64,000 nucleotides of DNA from CAYFMP01 sp964344215 (GCA_964344215.1 CAYFMP010000012.1:1-64000); one strand, 5' to 3'; positions 28,372 through 38,070 are shown, counted from the first letter of the stretch. Translations and numbers: made by a program. Notes: generated by a model from the sequence alone, not told the origin.

Positions 28372-28481
28372 TCCCTAGACGGTGAGCATGCCCTTTATCC
28401 TGTTGCGGGGGATGCGCCGGTTCCTATATCTAGAACACGTCTGCGCCCGCCGCGAGCCCCAATCATCGGACCTGTCCATTC

Positions 28482-29255
28482 ATGCTTGCTCTCATCTCCC
28501 CCGCCAAGAAACTCGATTTCGAGACCGAGCCCGCTGTCGGCCGCCACTCCCAGCCCCGCTTCCTGGAGCAAACGCAGGAACTGGTGGCGGTGGCGCGGAG
28601 CTTGAGCCGCGATGAGCTGGCCCGCACCATGAAGCTGAGCGACAAGTTGGCCGACCTCAACTACGCTCGTTTTCAGGCGTTCGAGACGCCGTTCACTCTG
28701 GCCAACGCCAAGCAGGCGGCGTTGGTGTTCAACGGCGATACCTACGTCGGGCTGCAAGCCGATACCTTGATCGAGGACGATCTCGAGTTCGCCCAGGACC
28801 ACCTGCGCATCCTGTCGGGCCTCTATGGGCTCTTGAAGCCTCTCGACCTGATCCAGCCCTACCGGCTCGAGATGGGTGCCAAATTTCGACCGCCGGAAGG
28901 CGGCGACCTCTACGGGTTCTGGAATGGCCGCCTGACCGACGCCATCAACCGGACGCTTGGCGAGCAATCGGACCGAACCGTCGTCAACCTGGCCTCCAAC
29001 GAGTACTTCAAAGCGGTTCACGAGAAGGACTTGATCGGCCCGGTGATCACGCCGGTCTTCAAGGAGATCAAGGATGGCGAAGCGCGCACGCTCGGCATGT
29101 TCGCCAAACGCGCCCGCGGCGCCATGGCGCGGCACATGATCGTCAACCGCTTAGGCCAGCCGGACGGCCTCAAGTCGTTCGGCGACGGCGGCTACGAATA
29201 CCGACCCGATCTTTCCGACGAGCGCTCCTGGGTCTATACCCGACAGCAGCCCTGA
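28482..29255 (+). CDS. yaaA: Peroxide stress protein YaaA (DUF328/UPF0246)
   Basis: This 257-aa protein starts MLALISPAKKLDFE and contains LNYARFQAF, FNGDTYVGL, RILSGLYGLLKPLD, YRLEMG and NLASNEYFKAV, all hallmarks of YaaA. In E. coli it lowers intracellular iron during peroxide stress and binds DNA. Length is normal. The gene is divergent from the ArsC-like gene, with about 90 bases between the starts. Confidence 0.93.
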   Translation: MLALISPAKKLDFETEPAVGRHSQPRFLEQTQELVAVARSLSRDELARTMKLSDKLADLNYARFQAFETPFTLANAKQAALVFNGDTYVGLQADTLIEDDLEFAQDHLRILSGLYGLLKPLDLIQPYRLEMGAKFRPPEGGDLYGFWNGRLTDAINRTLGEQSDRTVVNLASNEYFKAVHEKDLIGPVITPVFKEIKDGEARTLGMFAKRARGAMARHMIVNRLGQPDGLKSFGDGGYEYRPDLSDERSWVYTRQQP

Positions 29256-29264
29256 GGCGTCAAT

Positions 29265-29280
29265 ACCGGCCGCGGCCGGT
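29265..29280. other. 16-bp perfect GC-rich palindrome upstream of azlC
   Basis: ACCGGCCGCGGCCGGT at 29265-29280 is its own reverse complement. It lies 10 bases after the yaaA stop and 14 before the azlC ATG, next to the GGGAG ribosome site. It may form a hairpin, bind a dimeric regulator, or be a chance result of high GC. Confidence 0.4.
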
Positions 29281-29294
29281 GGCGGGAGCCGGAT

Positions 29295-30020
29295 ATGATC
29301 GAGCGCCTGCTCACCAAGACCTTCCTTTACGGACTGCGCGACGGCGCCGGCCTGCCGGGGCTGGCCCTGGGCTCGGCGGTCGCCGGCTATGGAGCGATCG
29401 CCCGCGAGAGCGGCCTCGACCTTCTCGTCACTCTCGCCTCGGTGGTGGCATTGTGGGCGCTGCCGGCGCTGCTCACGTTCGCCGAAGTGTGGGCCAACGG
29501 CGGCGGCCCGGTGGTGATGGCGGCGGCCGTGCTGATCGCCAACATTCGGGCGCTGCCGATGATCGTCGCCGCCCTGCCGCTGGTCCGCCGCGAGCCCGGA
29601 CTGAAGGGAAACCACTTCCTGCTCGCCCAGATGGTGTCGCCGTCGAATTGGGCGCAGGCCGCCATCAAGCACTCGGCCCTGGTGCCGGCCGAACGCACTC
29701 CCTACTTCGTCGGGTTCAGCCTGTCGCTGTGGTGCGCCGGCGTCATCGGCAGCAGCCTCGGCCACCTGTTCGCGGCCGACCTGCCGCCGGCTCTGGAACT
29801 GACGGTCCTGTTTCTGACTCCGCTGTTCGTTCTGCTGATGATGTCGACGGCGCGCCGCCGCAGCGGTCAGGTGGCGGTCGTCATCGGCGCCATACTGGTG
29901 CCGGCGACCATGGAATTGTCCGTTGAATGGGGCATGCTAGTCGGCGGCATTGTCGCCGGCACAGCCGGTTTTTTCATCGGCCGGGCAATCATGGCCCGGA
30001 CCGGGAGACGCGCCACATGA
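29295..30020 (+). CDS. AzlC family branched-chain amino acid exporter subunit
   Basis: This 241-aa membrane protein has the AzlC N-terminal pattern (YGLRDGAGLPGLALGSAVAG, residues about 12-31), about seven helices and the NIRALPMIVAALPL segment. AzlC pairs with the small AzlD to export branched-chain or related amino acids. ATG 29295 follows GGGAG. The stop overlaps the AzlD start by four bases (ATGA), which supports a two-subunit complex. Confidence 0.85.
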   Translation: MIERLLTKTFLYGLRDGAGLPGLALGSAVAGYGAIARESGLDLLVTLASVVALWALPALLTFAEVWANGGGPVVMAAAVLIANIRALPMIVAALPLVRREPGLKGNHFLLAQMVSPSNWAQAAIKHSALVPAERTPYFVGFSLSLWCAGVIGSSLGHLFAADLPPALELTVLFLTPLFVLLMMSTARRRSGQVAVVIGAILVPATMELSVEWGMLVGGIVAGTAGFFIGRAIMARTGRRAT

Positions 30021-30349
30021 GTTCCGCCTGGGGATTGCTGGTGGTGGCGTTCGCCGCCGCCTACGTGCCGCGCGGCCTCGGCGCCGCCATCGCCGGGCGG
30101 ATCGATCCGGAAATGGCGATCTTCGACTGGTTCGGCTGCGTCGCCTACGCCCTGGTCGGCGGTCTCATGGTGCGGGTCATCTTCTTTGCTCCGAACCCGT
30201 TGGCCGCCGTCTCGCTCGGCGACCGCGCCATAGCCGTCGGCGTCGGCATCGTCGTTTTCCTGTTACGCGGACGCTCGCCGATCGCCGGCACCATGGCCGG
30301 AATCGTCGTTTTCGCCGGCCTCGCCCTGTGGCGGACCGGAGGACTTTAA
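30017..30349 (+). CDS. AzlD family small membrane subunit
   Basis: This 110-aa protein is almost entirely membrane segments, about four of them. It has the size and position of AzlD next to AzlC, and the N-terminal FAAAYVPRGLGAAIAGRI is typical. The start is fixed by the ATGA overlap with azlC. Confidence 0.8.
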   Translation: MSSAWGLLVVAFAAAYVPRGLGAAIAGRIDPEMAIFDWFGCVAYALVGGLMVRVIFFAPNPLAAVSLGDRAIAVGVGIVVFLLRGRSPIAGTMAGIVVFAGLALWRTGGL

Positions 30350-30400
30350 GCGAAACGGCGGCGGTTGCGAGCCGCTCGGTAGTCTCCTAGACTCAACGCC

Positions 30401-32185
30401 ATGACAGATTACACCCCGCCCCTCGACGACATGCGGTTCGTCATCAACGACCTGGCCGGACTGGGCGATATCGCCGAACTGCCCGGCCTCGACGAAGCGT
30501 CGCCCGATCTCATCGACGCCGTCCTGGCGGAGGCCGGCAAACTGGGATCGGAGGTGCTGGCGCCGCTGAACCGGGTCGGCGACGAACAAGGCTGCGTGTT
30601 CGAGAACGGCGTCGTCCGGACACCGGACGGATTCAAGGAAGCCTACAGGGCATTCGTCGAGGGCGGCTGGAATGGGGTTCCGTTCGACCCCGAAGACGGC
30701 GGCCAGGGATTGCCGTATCTGGTGGCGACGGCCGTTTCCGAGATCTGGTGCAGCGCCAACATGGCCTTCAGCCTCTGTCCGATGCTTACCCAGAGCGCCG
30801 TCGAACTGCTGCTCGCCCACGGTTCGGACCAACTCAGGGCGACCTACCTGGAGAAGCTGGTTTCCGGCGAATGGAACGGCACCATGAACCTGACCGAGCC
30901 GCAGGCCGGTTCCGATCTCGCCCGCATTCGCACCAAAGCCGTTCCCGACGGCGATCACTACCGCCTGACCGGCACCAAGATCTTCATCACCTACGGCGAG
31001 CACGACCTGACCGACAACGTCGTCCATACGGTGCTGGCGCGAACGCCGGACGCACCGGCCGGCGTCAAGGGGATTTCGCTGTTCGTGGTGCCGAAGTTTC
31101 TGGTCAACGAAGACGGCTCTCTCGGCCGGCGCAACGATCTGCGCTGCGTCTCCATCGAACACAAACTCGGCATCAATGCGAGCCCGACCGCGGTGATGTC
31201 TTTCGGCGACGACGGCGGTGCCATCGGTTACCTGGTTGGCGAGGAGAACCGCGGGTTGGAATACATGTTCACGATGATGAACGTCGCCCGCCTGGCGGTC
31301 GGCCTGGAGGGAGTCGCCATCGCCGAGCGAGCCTACCAGCGGGCCCGCGACTTCGCCCGCGAACGCATACAAAGCCGTCCGGTCGACGGCTCCAGCCCCG
31401 ACCCGGTGGCCATCATCGAACACCCGGACGTCAAGCGCATGCTGCTTTCGATGAAGACGCAGACCGAGGCGACGCGGGCCGTCGCCTACATCGTCGCCGC
31501 CCGCCTCGACGTCGCCCGCCGCCACCCCGACGAATCGGTGCGGGCGCAGGCTCAGGCCCTGGTCGATCTACTCATCCCGGTCGTCAAGGCCTGGAGCACG
31601 GACATCGGAATCGAGGTCGCCAACACCGGAATTCAGGTCCACGGCGGCATGGGGTTCATCGAGGAATCGGGGGCGCCGCAGCACCTGCGCGACGCCCGCA
31701 TCGCCGCCATTTACGAAGGCACCAACGGCATCCAAGCGAACGACCTGGTCGGCCGCAAGGTCGGCCGCGACGGTGGCGCCGCCGTCAACGCCTTTATCGC
31801 TACCGTTCGCGACACCGAGGCCGAACTCGACGGCAACGGCTTCAACGACATCGCTCGGTCCTTAAATGCGGCGGTCGATGCGCTGGAGCGGGCCAGCGCC
31901 TGGATCGTCGATACCTATCCGACAGATCCGGCCGCGGTGGCGGCAGGCGCCGTGCCCTATTTGCGCCTGCTCGGCCTCACCGCCGGCGGCTGGGCTATGG
32001 CACGAGCGGCGATCGTTTCGTCGAATCGTCTCGGCGACGGTTCGAGCGAAGATACTTTTTTTACCGATAAAATCCTTTCCGCACGGTTCTTCGCCCACCA
32101 TCTAATGGTCGAGTGCGACGGTCTGGCCCAGGTCGTGACGGCGGGCTCCGGCACCGTCTGCGAGGCCGGCACGGAGTTCTTCTAA
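30401..32185 (+). CDS. Acyl-CoA dehydrogenase (long form with extra C-terminal domain)
   Basis: This 594-aa protein is longer than the usual 380 aa because it carries the C-terminal domain found in the DmdC-like and FadE-like branch. It has the FAD-site segments MNLTEPQAGSDLA and LTGTKIFIT, the GFIEESGAPQHLRDARI region and YEGTNGIQANDLVGRK with the likely catalytic Glu. It oxidises an acyl-CoA to the 2-enoyl-CoA, passing electrons to ETF. The substrate could be a fatty acyl-CoA or 3-methylmercaptopropionyl-CoA. ATG 30401 is 51 bases after azlD. Confidence 0.92.
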   Translation: MTDYTPPLDDMRFVINDLAGLGDIAELPGLDEASPDLIDAVLAEAGKLGSEVLAPLNRVGDEQGCVFENGVVRTPDGFKEAYRAFVEGGWNGVPFDPEDGGQGLPYLVATAVSEIWCSANMAFSLCPMLTQSAVELLLAHGSDQLRATYLEKLVSGEWNGTMNLTEPQAGSDLARIRTKAVPDGDHYRLTGTKIFITYGEHDLTDNVVHTVLARTPDAPAGVKGISLFVVPKFLVNEDGSLGRRNDLRCVSIEHKLGINASPTAVMSFGDDGGAIGYLVGEENRGLEYMFTMMNVARLAVGLEGVAIAERAYQRARDFARERIQSRPVDGSSPDPVAIIEHPDVKRMLLSMKTQTEATRAVAYIVAARLDVARRHPDESVRAQAQALVDLLIPVVKAWSTDIGIEVANTGIQVHGGMGFIEESGAPQHLRDARIAAIYEGTNGIQANDLVGRKVGRDGGAAVNAFIATVRDTEAELDGNGFNDIARSLNAAVDALERASAWIVDTYPTDPAAVAAGAVPYLRLLGLTAGGWAMARAAIVSSNRLGDGSSEDTFFTDKILSARFFAHHLMVECDGLAQVVTAGSGTVCEAGTEFF

Positions 32186-32266
32186 GACGGCCGGGGATTG
32201 CGATTGCGCCGTTTCGTGGTAGGTATGCGCGATGTTTGGCGAAAAACCAGCGACGGAGACGGTTCG

Positions 32267-34012
32267 GTGAGACGAACCGGCGGTAACGGGTCCGGCCGGG
32301 CGCTCCGCGTCACCTTTGTCCACGCGCCCGACCCGGTCTATGCCGATACCCAAAACTACGGCGCCAAGTTCATGCCGGTGTGGGCCTATACACTGGGCGC
32401 CCACGTCCCCGGCGACGGCCGTTACGAGCTTCGCCTGCACGATTGCCGGTTCCAGAAGGAAAGCGATATTGAAGAGGCCGACCTGTTCCTGTTCAGCGGC
32501 ATCAATCAGGATTACGGCAACATGGAAAGGGTGCGCGGCGATCTCGAGGCGCGTTATCCGAACGCGCGGTCGGTGATCGGCGGGCCGATCTGCTGGTCGT
32601 TCGACCAGGCCGGCACCCTCGACCAGCTCGACGGCTTCGATCATGTGTTCATCGGCGACGGCGAAGAAGCGATCGCCGGCATACTGGAGGCCGCCGGTGG
32701 CGGCTTGCCCTTGGACCGGGTGCTTCGCGCCGACCGCCGCTTCCCGATCGCCGAAGCCAGGCCGTTTTACCGGCCGATGCTCGATTCGACGGTCGAACGC
32801 TATTACGGAGCCGTCCTCGAGGTTTCGCGCGGCTGTCCGTTCCTGTGTGAATTTTGCGATATCCGCATCCTGCCGGACAACAACCGCCCCCATAACAAAT
32901 CGCCGGACCTGATCGTCGCCGAACTCGACCACCTGTGCCGCCTCGGCGTCAAACAGGTGCTGTTCGCCTGCGACAATTTCATCGGCGAGCCGCGCTGGGC
33001 CGAGCAAGTCATCGATAAGATCCTGGAGTGGGAGGCGCGCACCGGGTTCCGGCCGAGTCTTTATACCTGGCTGACCATCAATCTCTACAAGCTCGACGGG
33101 CTGATGGAGAAGATGCGTCGGGCCGGCTTCGATATGCTGTTCATCGGCGTCGAGAGCTTCAGCCGGAACTCGCTCCTGGAAACGGCCAAGGTCCAAAACT
33201 CGGCGCCAGACATGGTCGAAGTGGTCCGCCAGATCCAGTCGCGCGGCTTCATCGTCGTCGCCGGCTTAATATTCGGTTTCGATTCCGATGACGAAGGGGC
33301 TTTCGACGCCACTCTGCAAGGCTTGAAGGACTCCGCGCTGCTATCGGGCGATCCGTCATTGCTGACGGCGCTGCCGGGAACGCCGCTGTATCGCCGCATG
33401 AAGCTGTCGGGACGCTTGCGCCAAGTGCGGTTCGGACTCGGCGGCTACAAGTATCAGACCAACGTCAAATACCTGCTTCCGGCCGAGGTCATGATCGACG
33501 GCTACAAACGGTTCGTCACCGAATTCACCGACGGCGCCTATCAGTACGGGCGTCTCAAAGCCTATTTCGACCTACTCGGCGAGGGCAGTTTCGTGGCCAT
33601 GGACGGCAAGGGATTCGGCAACATCTGGCTGTTCCTTCGGATGATCCTCGGCAACCGCGCCGCCATGTGGCAAATGACCGAGCGACTGGTTCGTTTCGCC
33701 AAGCGCCCGGCAAACATCTACTATGCCCTCAAGGGTCTGGCGCTGACTTTGACCCGGACCGGGATCAGCGGCCGGTTCGGCTATTTCCAGTTCTGGTTCT
33801 TTGCCTGGACCAACGCCGTCCTCAAGTACCAGGACATCCGCCCCAGCGATTTCGATATCGAGGGCGTCGGCGCCGATTTCGCGATCGAGGGCATTCTGCC
33901 GGCCGATTACGCGACGACCGCCGACGAGGATATCCCGCCACAGAAGATCAACGCCCAACTACGGGCGACGATTTCGCAGCTCGAATCGGTGGTGGCGGAA
34001 CGGTCGGCTTAG
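32267..34012 (+). CDS. B12-binding-domain radical SAM protein
   Basis: This protein is about 581 aa from GTG 32267, chosen for a GGAGA site at good spacing; ATG 32225 or TTG 32198 would add 14 or 23 residues. The N-terminal part has the shape of a cobalamin-binding domain (VTFVHAPDPVYADTQNYG, IGGPICW, FIGDGEEAI) but lacks the DxHxxG base-on motif. The cluster motif CPFLCEFC follows, then LLTALPGTPLYRRM and a C-terminal aromatic domain. Relatives act in methylation, hopanoid or cofactor chemistry; the reaction is unknown. Confidence 0.85.
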   Translation: MRRTGGNGSGRALRVTFVHAPDPVYADTQNYGAKFMPVWAYTLGAHVPGDGRYELRLHDCRFQKESDIEEADLFLFSGINQDYGNMERVRGDLEARYPNARSVIGGPICWSFDQAGTLDQLDGFDHVFIGDGEEAIAGILEAAGGGLPLDRVLRADRRFPIAEARPFYRPMLDSTVERYYGAVLEVSRGCPFLCEFCDIRILPDNNRPHNKSPDLIVAELDHLCRLGVKQVLFACDNFIGEPRWAEQVIDKILEWEARTGFRPSLYTWLTINLYKLDGLMEKMRRAGFDMLFIGVESFSRNSLLETAKVQNSAPDMVEVVRQIQSRGFIVVAGLIFGFDSDDEGAFDATLQGLKDSALLSGDPSLLTALPGTPLYRRMKLSGRLRQVRFGLGGYKYQTNVKYLLPAEVMIDGYKRFVTEFTDGAYQYGRLKAYFDLLGEGSFVAMDGKGFGNIWLFLRMILGNRAAMWQMTERLVRFAKRPANIYYALKGLALTLTRTGISGRFGYFQFWFFAWTNAVLKYQDIRPSDFDIEGVGADFAIEGILPADYATTADEDIPPQKINAQLRATISQLESVVAERSA

Positions 34013-34294
34013 GCGATCGGCGATCGTCGAACCGTCCCGAGGCGTGGTTTCGAGCGGACCCGCCGGCGGTTTGTATCGGATAGGCTAATCCTCGGATAAT
34101 CCTTGATTTTTTGGCCTTTTTCCCACAGGTTTGCCTCGACCAGCGAAGCCTGATTCGAGTTTGGGAACGAATTCTTTAGAACTTCGTTTCATGGTCGATT
34201 CTGGGGGATTCGGGCCTGCGCGGCCCGGCATCGGACCGCAAACCCGGATCAACCGGAGGGAGGCGGCCCGGCAACTTGAGGAGTTCGAGGAACG

Positions 34295-35387
34295 GTGCGT
34301 ATTTCCACCACTCTTTCCTTCTATATCGGCCGCCACTTTCTGACGAGCTTCGTCGTTCTGTTCGGACTGTTTCTGATGTTGATCCTGCTGTTCGATGTGG
34401 TCGAGCTCTTGCGCCGCCAAACCGAACGTCGATTTTCGCGTAGTCCTCGAAATGGCCTTGATGAAGCTGCCGCACATGGGCCAGGAGACGTTCCCGTTCG
34501 CCACCCTGTTCGGCGGCATGGCGGCATTCTGGCGGTTGACCCGTAGCCACGAACTGGTCATCACGCGGGCCGCCGGCGTTTCCGCTTGGCAGTTCCTGCT
34601 GCCGGCGATTTTCATCGCTTTCCTGCTCGGACTGCTGCAAATCACGATGATCAACCCGCTGGCTTCGACCACGTTGACCCGTTTCGAGCGTTTGGAAACC
34701 GTCTATTTCAAGGGACAAAAAAGTTTTCTGGCGCTGTCCGGTTCGGGACTGTGGTTCAGGCAGGCCAATCCCGACGGACAGTCGGTCCTTCGCGCCGAGA
34801 GCGTCCTGCAACAGCGCGACGAGGTCGAGCTGAACGACGTCGTCGTCTTCATGTACAAGGGCAAGGACGAGTTCCGGCACCGCATCGACGCCAAATCGGC
34901 GAAGCTCGAAGACGGGTTCTGGCACATGAACGACGCGTGGATATACGAACCCGAAACACCGGCCGTCTTCGAGAAGGAGTACTGGCTTTCGACGGACCTC
35001 ACGCTGGACCGCATCCAAGACAGCTTCGCACCGCCCGAAACCATGTCGTTCTGGGAGCTTCCCGATTTCATCAAGACGCTGGAGAATGCAGGCTTTTCGG
35101 CTATCCGTCACCGATTGCACTGGCATACGCTCCTGGCGGCGCCCTTCCTGATGTGCGCCATGGTCCTGATCGCCGCCACCTTCACGCTCCGCCATTCGCG
35201 GCGCGGCGCGACGACGTTCGTGATCAGCGGCGGCGTGCTGGCCGGGTTCGTCCTGTATTTCTTCTCCGACGTCGTATTCGCACTCGGCCTTTCGGACGGC
35301 ATTCCGGTAACGCTCGCCGCCTGGACCCCGTCGGGCGTGGCGACGCTGCTGGGGCTCGCCATGCTGCTTCACCTGGAGGACGGCTAG
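34295..35387 (+). pseudogene. lptG: LPS export permease LptG, reading frame split by an apparent frameshift
   Basis: The N-terminus MRISTTLSFYIGRHFLTS with the first helix and FDVVELLRR is in one frame from ATG 34295. The rest (NVDFRVVLEMALMKLPHMGQ onward, with the RAAGVSAWQFLLP helix and three C-terminal helices) is in another frame to 35387. The switch lies in the GC-rich run around 34411-34418 and needs a net loss of 2 or 5 bases, or a gain of 1. LptG with LptF and LptB extracts LPS from the inner membrane and is normally essential, so an assembly or sequencing error is as likely as true inactivation. lptD follows immediately. No lptF is adjacent. Confidence 0.85.
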
Positions 35388-35391
35388 AACG

Positions 35392-37962
35392 ATGCCGATA
35401 GCGATGTTCCGATTGGCCGGTTGTATGGCGGGCGCTATGGCACTCTTCGGTACGGCGTTGGCCGGATCGGCTACGGCGACCGAAACCGAAGGTCCGGCCC
35501 GGCCTCTGGGTACGCTCTGGTATCCCGGCCCCTACGATGCCGACAGCCCGGGACCGGCAGCGGTGCCGATTCCCGGTTCGGTCCTCTCGCGACCGCCACC
35601 GATCCCCGAGAGCGTCCTGCGGCCGGCGCCGGTTACCGAAGCGCCGCCCCGGCCGGCGCCAACCGGCAACCAGGCGACTGATCGGCCGCTCGGGATCCTA
35701 TGGTATCCGCGACCGCAGCGCCTGCCGACACCGTTGGCTCCAGTCGTGCCGGCCGAAGGGCCGGTCGGCGGTCCGGCGTCGGTGATCGCTCCGTCGGTCG
35801 TACCGGCGCCGCAAGCCGCACCTGTGGCGCCGCTGGCCGGCTCGCAACCGGAAGCGCCGGTCGAGACCATACCGTCGGCCGAGCTGCCGGTTCGGCTCAA
35901 TGCCGACGAAATGAGCTTCGATCGCGAGCGCGGCATCGTCACCGCCTCCGGCAATGTCGAGGTCAGCCAGAGTGGCAGAACCCTGTACGCGGACAACATC
36001 ACCTACGACCAAAACACCGACGTCGTTACAGCCAGCGGCAACGTCACCATCATCGAGCCCGAAGGCGAGGCTGTATTCGGCGATTTCATGCAGGTCTCGG
36101 GCGATCTCAAGGACGCCGTGGTCAGAAACATCGGACTGATCCTGACCGACCGCTCACGGATCGCCGGTACTGGCGCCAGGCGCTCGGACGCGACCGTGAC
36201 CGAATTGCGCAACGCGGTGTATTCGCCCTGCAACTTATGCCCGGACGACCCGGAAGCGCCGCCACTGTGGCAGATCAAGGCGGTCCGGGTCATTCACGAC
36301 AAGTCGACGCAGACCATCGAATACAGGGACGCCTGGCTCGAGATGTTCGGCGTGCCGGTCGCCTATACGCCCTATTTCCAGCACCCCGATCCGACCGTCA
36401 AACGTCAATCCGGGTTCCTGTTCCCTTCGTTCGGTAATTCGTCGGATTTCGGTCTGACTTTCGAATTCCCCTACTTCTGGAACATCTCGCCTTATGAGGA
36501 CCTTACGGTCACACCGTATCTGTACACCTCGAAAATCCCGATGATCGCCGCTGAGCACCGAAGACGGTTCACCAACGGCGAGCTCAAGACAACCGCCAGC
36601 TTGACCGACAACTCGAGCGACAGCGGCGATTTCTCGACCGAGAAGGGAACCTTCGGAATTCGAGGACATATCGACAGCGAAGGCCGCTTCGATATCGACG
36701 ATACCTGGCGCTGGGGGTTCGACCTCAAACGGGCCAGCGACGACACCTATCTTCGCCGCTACGGCTTCGCCTCCCCGCAATCCTTGAACAGCCGCCTGTT
36801 TGCCGAGGGTTTCAGGAAACGCAATTATTTCTCGGCCAACACCTATCTGTTTCAGGGGCTGGGATCGACCGACGATCAGGACTCCATCCCGATCGTTCTG
36901 CCGTTGATCGATTTCAATCATATCGGAAACCGGGATCGGCTGGGCGGGCGGACCTCGTTGGATGCCAATCTTCTGGCCTTGACTCGGGTCGACGGCACCG
37001 ATACCCGCCGCCTTTCCATTCACCCTAAATGGGAACGGCCGTTTCTCGATCCGTTGGGCGGGATTTCCGGCATCACCCTGCAGCTGGACGGCGATTTCTA
37101 TCATGTCAACGGCCTGGCCCGCTCCGGACAGACGGACTTCAGCGGATTCAGCTACCGGCTGAGGCCGTTGGCCGCATTCGATTGGAAAATGCCGTTCGTC
37201 CAGACCCGAGGCAACGTCACTCAATTGCTCGAACCCATCGTGTCAGCGGTGTGGAGCCCTAACGGCGGCAATCCGGTCGATATCCCCAACGAGGACAGCA
37301 CCGAGCTCGAGTTCGACGACACCAATCTGTTCAGCACCAACCGGTTCACCGGCTACGACCGTGTCGAGGGCGGGGTCCGCGTCAACTACGGGTTAAAATG
37401 GGGGGTTTACGGAGCCTCCGGCGGTTCCAGCAGTTTTTTCATCGGTCAGACCTATCGCCCGCGGACGGATGGGACGTTCGCCATCGGCTCCGGGCTTGAG
37501 GACGAATTTTCGGACATCGTCAGCCGCGTCGAGGTTTCTCCGGGGCCCTATTTCGATGTCAGTTACAGGACCCGATTCAGCAGCGACAACTTGTCCCCGA
37601 ACCGTCATGAAATTCAAATGTCGGCCGGCGTTCCGGCGCTTCGGCTCAATTCGAACTACGTCTTTCTGGACCAGCAGCAAGGCAGCGAATTTTCCGGACG
37701 CGAAGAGATAACCGCTTCACTCACCTCACAGATCAACCGGTATTGGTCGGCCGGCCTCAATGCACGCCGGGATATTGCCGCCGACGAGATGCGAACGGCG
37801 GGCATGTATTTGAGATACGAGAACGAATGCGTGGTATTCACGACCAGCCTCACCAGGACGTTCTACGAGGACCGCGACCTGGAACCGACCGATGCGATCA
37901 CTTTTTTCTTGACCCTCAAGACAATCGGCGAAGTAACGACCGGGTTTGTCCGCGGCCAATAG
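35392..37962 (+). CDS. lptD: LPS-assembly outer membrane protein LptD
   Basis: This 856-aa protein inserts LPS into the outer leaflet together with LptE. A signal peptide covers about residues 1-29. A Pro-rich segment (35-165) contains a duplicated RPLGxLWYPxP at 37-47 and 98-108. The periplasmic OstA/beta-jellyroll follows (LNADEMSFDRERGIVTASGN), then the large barrel (FEFPYFWNISP, YDRVEGGVRVNYG). Cysteines occur at 280 and 283 (CNLC) and 813. ATG 35392 lies five bases after the lptG end. It heads lptD-surA-pdxA-rsmA. Confidence 0.95.
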   Translation: MPIAMFRLAGCMAGAMALFGTALAGSATATETEGPARPLGTLWYPGPYDADSPGPAAVPIPGSVLSRPPPIPESVLRPAPVTEAPPRPAPTGNQATDRPLGILWYPRPQRLPTPLAPVVPAEGPVGGPASVIAPSVVPAPQAAPVAPLAGSQPEAPVETIPSAELPVRLNADEMSFDRERGIVTASGNVEVSQSGRTLYADNITYDQNTDVVTASGNVTIIEPEGEAVFGDFMQVSGDLKDAVVRNIGLILTDRSRIAGTGARRSDATVTELRNAVYSPCNLCPDDPEAPPLWQIKAVRVIHDKSTQTIEYRDAWLEMFGVPVAYTPYFQHPDPTVKRQSGFLFPSFGNSSDFGLTFEFPYFWNISPYEDLTVTPYLYTSKIPMIAAEHRRRFTNGELKTTASLTDNSSDSGDFSTEKGTFGIRGHIDSEGRFDIDDTWRWGFDLKRASDDTYLRRYGFASPQSLNSRLFAEGFRKRNYFSANTYLFQGLGSTDDQDSIPIVLPLIDFNHIGNRDRLGGRTSLDANLLALTRVDGTDTRRLSIHPKWERPFLDPLGGISGITLQLDGDFYHVNGLARSGQTDFSGFSYRLRPLAAFDWKMPFVQTRGNVTQLLEPIVSAVWSPNGGNPVDIPNEDSTELEFDDTNLFSTNRFTGYDRVEGGVRVNYGLKWGVYGASGGSSSFFIGQTYRPRTDGTFAIGSGLEDEFSDIVSRVEVSPGPYFDVSYRTRFSSDNLSPNRHEIQMSAGVPALRLNSNYVFLDQQQGSEFSGREEITASLTSQINRYWSAGLNARRDIAADEMRTAGMYLRYENECVVFTTSLTRTFYEDRDLEPTDAITFFLTLKTIGEVTTGFVRGQ

Positions 37963-38070
37963 GCCCGGCCCGACCGCTTCCTTGGGAACGCGCCGCACCG
38001 CCACAGACCCGATGCGACCTGCTAAGATGATACGGGGAATTTCTCGAATGAAGTTGACGGCGCAAAGGCC

